Source: Collybia mongolica (taxonomy: Eukaryota > Basidiomycota > Agaricomycetes > Agaricales > Clitocybaceae). From it: 64,000 nucleotides of DNA. Position numbers and translations under genes: made by a program. Below are positions 1 through 12,544 of this stretch, in pieces (the first letter of the stretch is position 1; every line of letters begins with the position of its first letter). The DNA lies in NCBI GenBank assembly GCA_013420905.1, contig JAAXNY010000011.1, positions 2,356,001 to 2,420,000 on the forward strand. The letters are read 5' to 3'. A model generated the notes under the pieces. That model was not told where the DNA came from, did not search any database, and saw nothing but the letters and a program-made list of their open reading frames with translations.

Positions 1-190
1 GGCCACCAGGAGAATGAACTTCGATGCCCTTCTGCATCGCGAGAGCAACATAGTGGCTCGTAGACTGAGGAAACATTCGTTGTTGATGACACTCTATGCA
101 TATCACACTCACAAGAAGGCCAAGTCAGTCGGGATCAACCGATAAGTTCAGATTAATCTCGAATCCCAGGCTTTGACGCTCAAAAACCAC
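1..190 (-). CDS. 3' part of an unidentified minus-strand gene at the window edge
   Basis: Two short stretches on the minus strand read like exons. One (about 63 down to 1) gives HYVALAMQKGIEVHSPGG and follows an acceptor ending in CCTCAG. An upstream stretch near 140-187 gives FERQSLGFEINLNLS. They can be joined through a GT-AG intron. The gene lies just downstream of glycogen phosphorylase in the same orientation. I do not recognise the family, and the gene runs off the left edge, so the call rests only on reading-frame quality and splice signals. Confidence 0.3.
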
Positions 191-760
191 TGAGGGATGT
201 TGAATATTAAAAGACATCAATAAGATGACCTGTTGACGATAAAAGCCTGTAGATTGTATAAAAGATGTCAAGTTACACACCATGATCCACCTAGGGTACG
301 TTTGGAACCTGGATAACCTCGAGTTGAGTCATTGCCGTAAGTCCAAAAGAAGGATCAACCGAGAAATTTCTCAGCATTCATCGAGTTGGACAGATCAAAT
401 GACATATGCAGGTTATGATGAAATCTTACAGGAATTATTGAATAGACATTGAACAGAAGCAAGTAGCGAAGGAAGCCACGAGATGATAGGTTATCAATTG
501 GGTTCGTGAAGTTCGATAATGGTGAAATTAGATAAAAAGAGTGACTGGTTCACATCGACTCTTGACCAAGATCAAGTCAACTTCTTATACTTCCCCTAAA
601 TGCCCACAAACAGATGCATTTTAGAACTCACACAAGCGTATAAAGACTGTCCTTTAAAACACTGAAATTTGCACCTTATTTTAAACTTCAAAATGCCCCA
701 AAAGTACCCCGTTTTATTAAATTTCAAGTGCCCACCCGTTCTTATTTCGTTACCTTGCTT

Positions 761-3700
761 TTACTTGTTGCCATTGCCATTGATCGGGGTAGCCTCGATG
801 TTCCAATAGCTCTCCGCATACTCGTTGATGGCACGATCAGAGCTGAATTTACCCATCTATAAATACGAAGCTGTTTCAGAACGACCCGAACTATCCATGA
901 AACGATGACATGCCTTGGCCGTAGTTCTAATTGACTTCTTGATCCATTCTTCTCGGTCGCTGTACGCATCATCCACCATCGCTAAAGCTTCTATGTCTAA
1001 GGAAACCTGATCAGCAGATTGACATAAATAGACACGCTGGCTAGCGCTCACAAGAGTCGAAATCATCGGATAGCAAATAATAGTCTCCCTGTCTGATGGT
1101 ATTAAGAAGCCTAGATCGAAACGCCATAAGCTACTATAAATGTTAGCTTATATGATGGCTTACGGTTCGTAAACGCCACCATCACCAAATAGACCCCCAG
1201 AAACTTGACTGAGGACATGAGCTAGGGCAGGACATTTCTCCTCAATTGGAATAGGGTGATACAAGTGCTGATAGCGGAGATCTTCCACGGCCCTATCAGA
1301 ATGTGGTGAGGTGAAGCGTGGAAGGTGTGAAGCAATTACATACGGGGTAAGATGTCCAAAGAAAACTATGGGAATGATGTCAGGCAGTGCGGACATTAGG
1401 AATAAAGCAAATGTTACGAACAGACGTTACTCTCGCCAACCTAAGCAGTGACTTTCAGTAGGGAAACTCGTGATTTCACGAAAGCAACGAACCTCTTCTG
1501 CGATCTCGATATTAGCACCGTCTGTTTATATCAGATCAGTGATTCATTTCGATAACCGCTTGATCGTGATACGCACCAACGGTCCCGAGAAGCAAGCCTC
1601 CATTAAGACAGAACTTCATATTGGACGTCCCCGAGGCCTCAGTTCCGGCGGTTGATATATGCTGACTGATGTCCGAAGCGGGGATCAGAACCTCGGCCAA
1701 AGAAACTGAATAGTCAGGCAAGAAGTAGAGCGTAAGATAATCTTTAGTTTCGGGATCAGCATTGATTATCCTCGCTACATTAACGATAAGTCGGATTGTC
1801 TAAAAATATATGAGTTATGGGGTATAGCGACTCCACAAAATAAATACAAACCAATTTTGCAATATAGTCTACGAAATGAGGCATCAGAGGAGGACGAATA
1901 ATGTGTATTCGAATGACTTACAAGCAGGGGCAGCCTTCCCGGCGAAGAATACGACACGATTGTTGACCTTCTTCCTTTCGGCAGGAGTCATCTTCTTGAG
2001 GGTAAGATACCTCTAAAGGGAAAGATATTCAGGAATCGCCAAAGAAACAGGAGGAAGAACTAACGTGAATGACACCAAGGATGTTCAAGGTTTGACGCTG
2101 ATATGATTATTATGAAGTATATTATATAATCCATTGGCATTTTATCCTACCTTATACTCATGGAGACGCTATTCACCCGAATCTGTTAAGTACTTCCAGG
2201 AATAACATAGAGCTAACACACCTTGATCTGGACATCAAACATGGCGTTGGTGTTAACAGCCAGGCCAAGTGTTGTCTGGACATGGTGCGCTAACCGCTCC
2301 TTGTTGCGTTGCTTGATGGCGGCCCATTCGCGGCGGAATTTTTTGTCTTCTGCAAACTTGAGGAGGCCCTCGAGTTTGTATAGGTCCTTAAGCCATATAC
2401 CCTTCTCGAGCTTTAGTGTCTTCGAGATGAGGGCACTCAACTCTGGGTTACACTGAAATCGAACAAAATGTGAACTATGGCATTATCACGAGGATCCTGA
2501 CCACTGACCTGGTCTAGCCATCTACGAGGGGTGACTGGTAGGCAATACAATTCAGTATGGTTCATAGACAGGAGGGGCTGACTTACTGCCGTTTGTCACA
2601 TTGCCAAACCTAAGCGCAAAGTCAGCATGATTTGACGTTAAAAAAGGATGCAGCACCCACTTGCTAATACCCTCAAACTCTACGAAATCCTTGAGGATCG
2701 TGGTCCTCACAAGATCGCTGTGTAACTATGTTTCCGATGAATGATTGGCATACGTTTGGATCTGAGCTATGCGGTATACCTCGGCGACTCCGTTGACCTT
2801 CCGACTTCCTATCTTGACTGTGAATATAATAATCGCGTGGTTTTCAGGTATGCCTCACCAATACATGCCAAATGTGCCATTCGCACTTGTTTTGGCTGTC
2901 CCTCTGGTAGACAAACATCACGTTTATGTGGGACAAGGGAAGAACGGTATGGTACCTTCTATTAGCGACATACGCGCGAGCCTATCGCGGTCCCCAGGGA
3001 ATTTCCTCTCGACCGCTGCGAAAACACATAAGTCAATCCCGATCTTCCTAATGTATTGATGAGCGACGCACCCTGTAAGAAGAAACTTCCAGCAAAAATG
3101 GTTATCAAATTGAAGGATGCATCACCGTTGGAGAAAACTCACAGGTTCTGAAAACGCGCCATTAGTTAACGATCAACCACATGAGATCGAAGTACTCACA
3201 ATATCGTAGATGATTTGCATATGCCTTCAATTTTGTTAGTATCAACAAGTGACTTCCCAAAGCGGGAAAAATTACCTCGGTAACACGTGCTCAACCAACG
3301 GGACTGCCCACTTTTCAAGCGCCTCCTGGTGTGCTCATGGTAGTCAGTATACCACATTTTTGTGAGTATTTATCGACTCACAGGGAGGACAGTATGATTG
3401 GTGTAGAAAAACGTGTTGGTGACGATCCGCCAGGCCGCGTTCCAAGAGAGATCCTCCTCGTCAATGAGAATCCTCATCAACTCAGGGATGGCGAGCGTGG
3501 GGTGTGTCTATAGAGTTACTGTGAAGAGAAGTTATTGAACCTGCTGAGGCCAATGCTCACATCATTGAGCTGGATAGCGACAACTATAGGTAATGTTAGA
3601 ACAAACTTGAATCTCATATGCAAGCAGAACATACAATCGGGAAACTCAGTCAAGGGTTTACCCATGTTCTTGAAACGGCGAAGTATATCTGCCAAGCTGG

Positions 3701-5293
3701 CGGCGGTCCAGAAGCTTAAAGGGGCATAAGAGTCTTTCAGTTTCTGAGTGTATTACTTACTATTGTTGCTTGAGACGAAGCTCTTTGCCAACTGAGAAAT
3801 GCGGTTAGGATATGTTATTTCACGGACGAAATTTCTCACAAGTTCTGCATTAAAGATCAGTTTTATCAAAAGTCTGCATATACCTAGGGGGTTACTAACG
3901 TATGATCATTTGGATAGAGGACGGACGTTATGGCAGAAGCACTGTTGGAAGACTCAACGGCTTTCTCATAATCTCCAGCTGTGAGAAGATGTGATCACAC
4001 GAGATATCAAAACACGATAATTAGGAAATACCGTTGAAGGAATTCAAATCAAAGCCTCGCTTAGACTTGCTTTCCCAAAGTCGTAAGTTGTTCGTGGTCT
4101 TCGTTCCGTAGCCCGGAATCATGACGTCATAAGCTCCTGCCAACACTTCCTGACCGCCAGCCCATAATGCTCTCCCACTCCCATCGTCAAGCCTATCGGC
4201 GTGGCCATAGAATCGCACATCGTAAGTCACATCGAGGCGCGGGAGCTGATAAGACAATAAGTCATGGCCTCAATGGACGCGTAGTATTCGCAACGTACCT
4301 CCCATGGATTCTGCTGCTCCAACCATGGATCAGGGGCCTACAATCTCGACATTAGAGATGCCACTCTACACTGTACGGGTAGCCACACTCACCTCGAGCT
4401 GGTTTCCTTCGGGCGAGATTAACTGTTGGAAGATGCCATACTTATATCTCAATCCATAACCCCAGACAGGAAGCTCCTGAGAAGATTAATATTAGCAGAG
4501 GGGCAATTGCCCAGGTGGGCCACATGCAAACCTGGGATGCCGAGGAATCCAGGTAACAGGCAGCCAAGCGACCAAGTCCGCCGTTACCTAGGGCGGCATC
4601 GCGTTCTTTATCGAGGATGTCCTCCATAGAAAACCCAAGACGTTTAACGCTGCTTTTATATTCCTCCTTGAGGCCGAGATTGAGTAGCTATATGCCGAAT
4701 TAGATGTATGGTAGACATTGGATAATGTGGCACTCACAGCGTTATCGAGCGTGCGACCCATTAAGAACTCGAGAGAAAGATAGTATGCGCGCTTTGGAGC
4801 TTTCCGTGTGTACTGGAGCTGAGTTTCGTTCCAGTTTACAAGGAGGTTGTCTCGTACAGAGAGGGCAGCTGCTTGATATGCACCAAGGTCGTCTGGCCAT
4901 GGATAATTGTTAGACCTACTCTGAAATTGGTGAAGAGACTGACCAAGATTGTACGGTTGGCGTGCAAGCGAGGTCTGGACATGGTTGACAAACGATTTTG
5001 TGATAGAGTCAACGTCTAAGAGTTTGGAAACCAGTCAGTCGCCGGATTGAACAAATAACAAATGGTAGCGCACTATTGTCAAGGCTCCGCATGCCTGATT
5101 TCCACACTTTCTCCTCGCCTCTGGGCCATTTCTCTTTCCCAGATGCGTCGACTTCGGGCAGATATCCTTCATATTGCCAACCCAGTCAGTCGGGCTCAGA
5201 AGGGGTAGGTAACGACATACCAGTCAATGTGCGTACATGGCGGCGAGGTCGTACTGGTTTTCCAATGCTTTTAGGATCGATGATGGAGGTCAT
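761..5293 (-). CDS. GPH1: Glycogen phosphorylase, about 37 exons
   Basis: This enzyme releases glucose-1-phosphate from glycogen in the cytosol, using pyridoxal phosphate. Spliced by eye, the frame runs from ATG at 5293 to TAA at 761-763. Family blocks appear in order: [135 protein letters not shown] and [14 protein letters not shown]. The last is the family signature, with the PLP lysine at 1614-1616. The C-terminus [13 protein letters not shown] is also typical. The gene looks intact. Most introns are 45-75 nt. Three exons are microexons: 3840-3844 (5 nt), 3143-3147 (5 nt) and 3072-3085 (14 nt). The last intron (857-913) appears to use a GC donor. Automated models will probably miss the microexons. 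Confidence 0.97.
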
Positions 5294-7605
5294 GGTGGGG
5301 GAAAAGGTGGAATAGTTATTGTGTATGAGCTACTTATAGGATTGTGTGATCACTGATCACGAAATTGACGTCATCCATTCGTTATGTATGAATATCGAAA
5401 AAAGTTGAATGGTTGTTATCAGTTCATGGTCAGGCACAATCTCCCAACGGTCTTCCCCAAGTCAGTTGTCTGATAACACGTCCTGGCGCATATGTATTTC
5501 TACAACCCGTCATGGACGTGTTTACGAAGCTTGAGCTGGGGGAAAACGGCCCAGCGATGGAGAATTATGGTCAGCTCTGTTAGGACACGCGACAGTGATA
5601 GCATTGTGACTGGTCGCGCTTTCTGGTACCAACCATATCAAACCCAGGACACAATCTGCTGGGCTCGTAGAGGTTGGGAGAGATGTGGTTCACCACTGCA
5701 AATCTGAAAGAATTTCAAAAGGTTCCTTCCCACCATCGTGATGCATGAAAAGCTACAACGTTTTAGTGGCCAACGCGAGGACCTGCTTACCGTACACTAG
5801 GGCTGCACACTATACTGTATACGGCATACGGCCGTATAGTTTACGGTTCTGACGGCGACGGGTTTGCCGTGACCGTAACCGTACACCCTTCAGCGGCAAG
5901 CCCGACGGCACGGTACGGGTGCTAATACGGCTGTTGACGGGCTAATACGGGCATACGGCTAATAGATCTTACAATAATTTTGTGAGTATTGGATGTAAGC
6001 TCTCTCGTTGTGTTGTGGTTGGACTTCTTGCCCCAAGGGACTGTTTTTGACAGTGGAATATCTGTAATATGCAAGAGTACAGCTGTTATTGATGATCTCA
6101 CCAGGTATGTGAATCAGAACACACACCTCTGCACTGAATTTATGATTTGGTAGGAAGTGTGTTGTTCTCATCAAAAGTGTACAGGCTGTAAACTAACATT
6201 AGTGTCGTATTTTATGTCCTTCCACCCTGATATGTTGCTTTGTGATAACCCTTTGGGCATCCATCACCAATAGGAAGAGGGTGTGATCCAGAGTGCAATC
6301 TCAGCACACAAAGTAGAGGGATTGATGGTACAACCCTTCATCTGTCATCTGAGGAGGTAAATCATCATCATGCCAGTCTGTTGTGCAAATGTATTGATGG
6401 GGTGCATTTTCAAAGTCATGTGAGCCATATACCTGTATTGAGCTGTCAATGGCCATCAATTGATGGGTTGCACAGTGGATACCTGTACCATACACCATAC
6501 CATCAAAGGGGTGTGCTTGGGTGATAATGGGATGGATATGGCCACTGTAATACAGCTACCATCTTGCTGTAAATATGGATATGGCATGCAGCCCCACCAT
6601 ACACTCACAACAATTGGCTCAAGCTGCTTACTGTGATGCAGATGCACATTCAAACCTCATGCTTGGGATGACTTAAAGCCACTGGCTGGTGACACACAAA
6701 ATTAGGCATACCAACTTGGACATGGGCTTGTGGGTGTGTTTTGCTTGACTCAGACTTTGTTCTCTGGGTGCAGGATGTTCTTATGCATGGGACAAACAAG
6801 CAGACCAGAAGGCAGAGTTCTCAAACCAACCCAGCCATGAGGGAGAAGATTTTTTCACAATAGGGAGGAGATCAAGTCCTCTGAGTTGGAATTAACATCA
6901 GGTATATAAAGGCCATGATCAATTACTTCCCATCTGATCATACAACATAACTAGCTTAATGAATGGATTCACCAGATATCATGCTTTCACAGCCACATAA
7001 AACACCTAGATATACAATCTCACTGTTAGCCACAGCTGCCTACAGCAGTGATCCTACTGGCTTTGGACCTAGATAACCAGCCAGGAAGCATAATAGGATG
7101 TTTCAAGAAACAGATAGAGCTGATGGTTGAAGATTATAAAGGAGACATTTGGTCACTTTGGTTCCCTGGTATTGGGTCTGACCACAGGCTCAATGGATGG
7201 TAATTGTTCAGCACATCCTGCCTCTAGGAACAGATAATATCACCCTTTGGTTTTTAAGAATAGGATAGGAACTTATAATGCAGCCATTCTCACTGCAGCA
7301 GATGCTGAGAAGAGCTGATAGCCCCAAACTTGGTTCAGGTTGGTGACTCTTTGTGACAGGGCACAAATGTATACCAAAGTCATAATCTCTTGTCATTTAT
7401 TGCATGATTAGATTTGTACCAACCTGGTCCTGGATCTACAACATTGAAGAATGACTGGCCAGAGCAACTTGATTAAATCCTGCTTTGAAAATTTCTATCA
7501 TTCACTCCTTGCATGCATACAGTCCAGAATTACTAGCTTCAGGCCAAAAAGCTGGCTTAAGTAGGGTTCAAGAAATTGGGTGCTAGTGGTGATGAATTTG
7601 TATTA
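5294..7605. other. Promoter side of GPH1, then repeat-derived DNA without a gene
   Basis: The first 500 bases are the upstream region of the phosphorylase gene. I see no convincing gene there. From about 5960 the sequence becomes poor in CpG, and its frames are short and broken. I recognise no protein family between 5960 and 7605. It looks like old repeat DNA. Confidence 0.5.
5797..5960. repeat. CpG-rich repeat built on TACGG/CCGTA motifs
   Basis: The segment opens with AGGGCTGCACAC and then carries many TACGG and CCGTA words in both orientations, including the perfect 12-bp palindrome ATACGGCCGTAT. It looks like the subterminal part of a DNA transposon, but I could not find a matching inverted end, so the element type is open. 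Confidence 0.4.
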
Positions 7606-8563
7606 CAGTTGACTCCCTCATAACCCATACCCCCTCTTGCACTGCTCCAGGCTATGGGCTATTAGGGAGTATGGGTTATATTAGAGAACTTATAAAATGG
7701 TTCAAAAATATGTAAAATAATATTCTAACACTCTGCAAGGTATTACACAAATTTAAAGAGGTATTATAAGCTACATATGAGTTAGAAGGGGATTGAAAAC
7801 TATTTTTTGAGCAAAGTAGTCTTTTAAGCAACTAGAAGCCATATTATGAGACTCCTCCAAACACATTTGATATGTGATTTGGCCAGGAGTCCCTCTAAGT
7901 TGCACACAAGAGGATCATCAAGCTTGTTAGTGTGTTGAGAAATGAGTAATGCTGCCTGAAACACTTCACAATGGGTTGGCCAAGAGTTGACAATGCATGC
8001 ATCATCAATGTCATCATATCCTCCATTGATAATGGTATCATCCTGAGCACAATGTGCATCCAGCATGGCTTGACAGATTTTTGTCCAAGGCTGCATTGGA
8101 TGTTATTATTTCATCAACTGGGTTGAGAAGTGCTTTGATCCACATTTTATTCTGAAATTAAAAGGGTCCCAATTTATTTGAGCCCATTGAGGGCACTTTT
8201 GAGTTGTTTTTTGGCATTCATAATCTGGTCTTGTAGAGTTTGTAACCCTTTCCAAAGGAGCTCAAGAGGTTTCAGTCCCATGATTGGCTCAGATTTAGTG
8301 AGTAGAATGGGTTTGGGGAGATTTTTGTATTGGGGTTGTGTATACCAGCTTAATTTAGTCAAATCAAGCCCTAAATGTACAAGTGTACAACTGGTATTCT
8401 AATAAAAAGGTATGGGTTTTGCTTCAGAAAGATCATGGGTTATGGAATATGAGGGAGTTATGAGTTATGGACTAGTTTTCCCTGCAAACCAACTTGGGAG
8501 ATTGAAAATCCTATGGGGTTTGAGAGAGTATGGGGTATGTATGGGCTATGAGGGAGTTGACTG
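7606..8563. mobile_element. Decayed pogo/Fot-like TIR element with TA target duplication
   Basis: The left end begins CAGTTGACTCCCTCATA and the right end, read in reverse, begins CAGTCAACTCCCTCATA. Together they form inverted ends of about 26 bp. Each end is flanked by TA. Further copies of the TATGGGTTATG/GGGAGT motif lie just inside both ends. CAGT ends with a TA duplication fit the pogo/Fot branch of Tc1-mariner. Inside, only broken minus-strand frames remain (7824-8096 and 8174-8362), so the 958-bp copy is non-autonomous. Confidence 0.7.
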
Positions 8564-8565
8564 TA

Positions 8566-9202
8566 CCTTCTTATATTTAGCCAATGATTATCTGAGTTGG
8601 TCACATGGGTGAAGTATTTATTGAGACATCCATTAAGTGTCAACAAGAGGGACCCTAGTCCTAGTTTCTTCCTGGTTGTGTGAGGTGTAAGCCAGGTCTT
8701 GGCATGCAGACATCTTATGCCATGCACTGGCCTTGCAGCTGTTGTGCAGTAAGTCTTGACAACCAATTAGATTAGAGCAGTGTGGCTAATATACAATGGT
8801 TCCTTTTGAATGAATCTGGATTTCAATACTTTAGCTTACAGTAAGTAGGGTCAATGTAAAAAGCTTCACTGGTGTCAGTTGGGTTTGGTCAGGGTCTACA
8901 AACCCTGTGAAAGAGCAAGGGTGAGTGAGCAGAATGATATGTGATCAGGAAGTTGGTGAGTCCAATGCCACTGTTGTCTGAGGAATAATTGTTGAATTTA
9001 TTTTCCAATGGGTCTCAAAGAGGCCTTCATGTTATTGTCTCTTCCAGTGAGTCCTTTGGGGCCCTAATGTCAATGCTACAACTCTGAAATATTGCAGTCC
9101 TCTAGGCATTACACAGAAGCACACCCTCTCTGAGATAGAAGGTTTCTTCCATCATTTTAAATGTGCTAAACTTGTTATGACTATGCTGTCTGACATACAG
9201 TA
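8566..9202. other. CpG-poor DNA without a recognisable gene
   Basis: This stretch separates the pogo-like element from the kinase pseudogene. I see only short broken frames and no family match. It shares the low CpG content of the surrounding island. Confidence 0.4.
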
Positions 9203-10651
9203 ATGGACTCAACAAGGTACAAGCAACTTCAAGAGGACCCTTCTGAGAAGATCTTGGATGACTATCCTGAACTAGATATGGACATTCCACCTATCCCTCT
9301 TCTTTACCAAGGGTTTGGCCACTTTTTGGATATCATGGATGGTCATATTGATATTCCCAGACTGGTCAATGTCAAAGTTCTGCAGCTGCAGAAAGCAGTG
9401 GACAATCTTGCAAACCAGATGACAGGGTACTTCAGTACAGAAGATGATCAAAGGAATATTGCTTTACCCTACCTCAACCAGATTTTTTCAGCCTGTGGTG
9501 GCACCAAGATTCCTTTCCTTTCTGCTGCTGCCACTGGTTCAGTCAGAACTGATTGCAATGACTTTGTGGTTCATGGCTCTGGGATGATTGTTATAGAATT
9601 GAAATACAAGGCAGCTGGGAATCACACAATTCCTCAGGTATAGATAGTAGGCCACATCACCCATTTGAAAGTAGCAGAAGTGAGGGGTACAGACTCCCAT
9701 CATCAATGCTATCTGCAGTGGAAGATGCCATGTGTTGATATAACCATTGTTGGAGAATTGGATACTTCTGCATCTCTAATTGTTTGGCATTTTGATATTT
9801 TGATATGCTTAGGCTCTGACATCACTGTATATGCTGTCATCACAGTGGACCATTGCTTCAGGCACATTAACCTCATGCTGGCATTCTCTTGTATTCAGTT
9901 GGCTTCTGATGGTCAGGACTGCCTATCCCTCTATTTAGTGTTTACAGCAGCCTCAGTACTCCAAGCCCATATTCTCCAAGACACCAACTATCTCCTGAAA
10001 ATGTTCCCTGCTGAACCAATTCCAGTTCCTGTATATCATTTTCTGGCTATTTCCAAATTACAAACATATCCACCCTCACCTGGCAACTATGTCACCTTTG
10101 AGATTGGAGCTTTCTTTCCTGACTGACAATATTATCATCAATTGTATGTTGTAGTAACAGGTCCTGGCAAGTAGCTTATCATCATAAAGTTTGTGCAGCA
10201 ATACTCAATTGAGCTCTGACTTTTGTACCAAATTAGGTCATGCACTGCTGATTCTCACTTTCAAACAACTTCCTGGTGGGTGGTATGGTGTAGCAATGAT
10301 TACATTGAGTCTGACCTTCCAATAACATGTATAGATCAACTTCTGGATCACCAGGCCCACTGGATAGGGGAGCTTCAGCATGTTGTGGGCAGCTTCCATG
10401 CAAAGGGCTTTGTCCATAGTAACCTGTGGGATGCAAAAATTTTCTGCAAGGACAATTCAATGATGTTGACTGATTTTGACTGGGGTAGTAAAGATGGAGA
10501 GGTGTCCTATCCTACTGTATACCTCAACAAGGAATTGGAAGAGGATAGGACATCAAATAACCTGAAAATCACACAAGATGACAATCAAGTATTGAAGAGG
10601 ACTCTGACAAAACCTATAGGCATGGTACCAGAAAAACATTATATTCTATAA
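9203..10651 (+). pseudogene. Broken nuclease-like plus kinase gene (agaricomycete multicopy family)
   Basis: Three plus-strand frames follow one another. The first (9203-9643) starts MDSTRYKQLQEDPSEKIL and ends with a segment containing TDCNDF and VIELKYK, which resembles the D...ExK core of PD-(D/E)XK nucleases. The second (9665-10126) is a linker with ASDGQDCLSLYLVFTAASVL. The third contains a kinase N-lobe remnant (LPGGWYGVAM in another frame near 10250) and a catalytic-loop-like block GFVHSNLWDAKIF followed by LTDFDWGSKDGEVSYP (10223-10651). In active kinases the loop would read HxD; here it is HSN. Frameshifts and stops divide the domains and CpG is scarce, so it is a pseudogene. The layout resembles the nuclease-kinase proteins discussed with Crinkler-type families of fungi. 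That link is inference. Confidence 0.6.
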
Positions 10652-11033
10652 TAGGGTTGTTCACGATAGCCATTTTCAGGCCATTTTCGGCTCATTTTCA
10701 GTTTTCATTTTTCATCCATTTTTCGAAAATGAACTTCAGAATGAGATCAAAAATGAATGAAAATGATCATTTTTCGAAAATCGAACCATGCCATCACTTT
10801 TGCAAAAATGACCATTTTCCGGCTCATTTTCATGTCCCATTTTTGGTTGCTACGATTCCGCCTTTTGAAACTCCGCTGATGCTCACACCCCCACCATGTC
10901 GACTATGCCACCAAAGACGAAGAAGGGTCCTGCATCCAAATCACAGCCCGTATCAACCAGCAAACGAGCTCAAAAGCCATTGTGAAAACTCATAGGGTCT
11001 GCTCCCATTGATTCTGAGGATGAAGAGGACACC

Positions 11034-12421
11034 ATGCAACGAACCAAGATCCGCCGCACCTCTTGGACGACAGCCAGAACTGAGTGCCTGCTTGATTGGC
11101 TTGAGGAAAACCCTGCAGACCGTCAAAAGCTTTTTTCTGACTCTACAAAGGATGCCAAGGACGAGGGACGGCAAAAACGTGTGGCAAAGGGCACCAAATC
11201 GGAATTCCACAAACTGATCGCCACATTTGTCTTCTCTGTTGACGAGGATGAAGGGGTTCGGGCGGACTTTGCTGTGAATGCCGGCAACTATACAAAGTCT
11301 GTCGATAATTATCTTGGCCGGTATGTTTTGGTTCCATCATTGTCCTTCAGTTCATGCTCATCAGTATACCTCCAGGTTGCGGAAAGAGTATCGCCTATTC
11401 AATGAGAAACTGGGGCAAACAGGTGCTGGTCTGCGGTATGAGGATGTTGAAGAGGGGAGCAACTTGTCGAATCTGATTGGTCAGTTTGCCTTATACCTTC
11501 CACGGCCCATGCTTACCGTTTTCCAGACCAACTGGAACAGGATTTCCCCTACTGGAAGCGTCTCCATGGTTTTTGGCGTACACTCCCCAACTTCAACCCA
11601 TATACAGCCTCGTCAGAGCCTGGGCAAGATCTTGCTGCCGAAGCACTCACCCTCGTCCAGAGGAGGGGACAAAACAATGATGACGACAACGGTGCCACCA
11701 CCAATGCCAACCCCACCAGTGCCGATGGAGCTGTGGCTGCTGCAGATGATGACAACAATGGTGGCGCTCATCAGGTCAACACACAGGTATGCCGTTGACT
11801 CCTCTTCATGTTGCTTGCGATAATTAGGATGACCAGGACGAAATCAATGATGATGTGGATTCATTACCCGTGAGCCCAATTGATGGCCCCACCCCTGCCC
11901 GCCTTCCACAGCTTGCAGTATTCCATGAAAGTAGGAACTTCGCCTCGACACCCTCCTCCCGATCAAGTTCTACTTCTGCTCCTTGCTCCAAAGCCTCCAC
12001 ACCTTCTACTTGCATCACCCCTGCATCGCAGAAAACATGGGGGAAACGTTCATGTCAGGAGGCGTTCACTGATGAAAACAAAGCTGAGGCCAAGATCCTT
12101 GCCACCCTCGCCACTGAGAAGCACGCTCAGAAGATGGCGGAACATGCCCAATGGATGGCTGAGTTGGAAATCAAGAAGCAGCGTATAGATCTAGAGGCAA
12201 ATGAAAAATGCCTGCAGGCTGAAGACCGTCGACTTGCTGCCCAGCACCAACAAGAGCGTGAAAAGGAAGCCCATGATTTGCAAATGTTTTGCCTCTGCCT
12301 GCAGTATCAGGGACCTGGTGTGGCAGGTATGGGGCAGTTTGGAGCACAACAGTTTGGAGATCCTGCTGCGTTTGGAGGGGTAGTGGCGGGGGATCTAGTC
12401 CTTCCACCCTACAATGCTTGA
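11034..12421 (+). CDS. Harbinger Myb-like accessory protein
   Basis: In PIF/Harbinger elements the second protein binds DNA through a Myb/SANT-like domain and helps import the transposase. Here the spliced frame has four exons (11034-11320, 11376-11479, 11527-11786, 11828-12421) and encodes 414 aa. The N-terminus carries a tryptophan-rich RTSWTTARTECLLDWL helix block. Later come FPYWKRLHGFWRTLPNFNP, a D/N-rich linker, and a long charged probable coiled coil (EKHAQKMAEHAQWMAELEIK) near the C-terminus. An upstream ATG at 10896 is in the same frame, but a TGA at 10983-10985 separates it, so 11034 is the supported start. The gene converges with the transposase gene. Confidence 0.75.
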
Positions 12422-12544
12422 CTGTACCTCCGTGGTGGCTGTCTTTGGTTCATCTTTGACAACATATGTAGCTTTGGACGATGTTTGAGTTTTACCTGCA
12501 CCAGTTATTCTTTTTTCGCTGTCCTATCAATGTGTTACATGGAG

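Noticed and set aside
10657..10995. 112-aa plus-strand frame rich in F and H
   Set aside because: It is a translation of the ATTTTCA-rich subterminal repeats of the Harbinger element.
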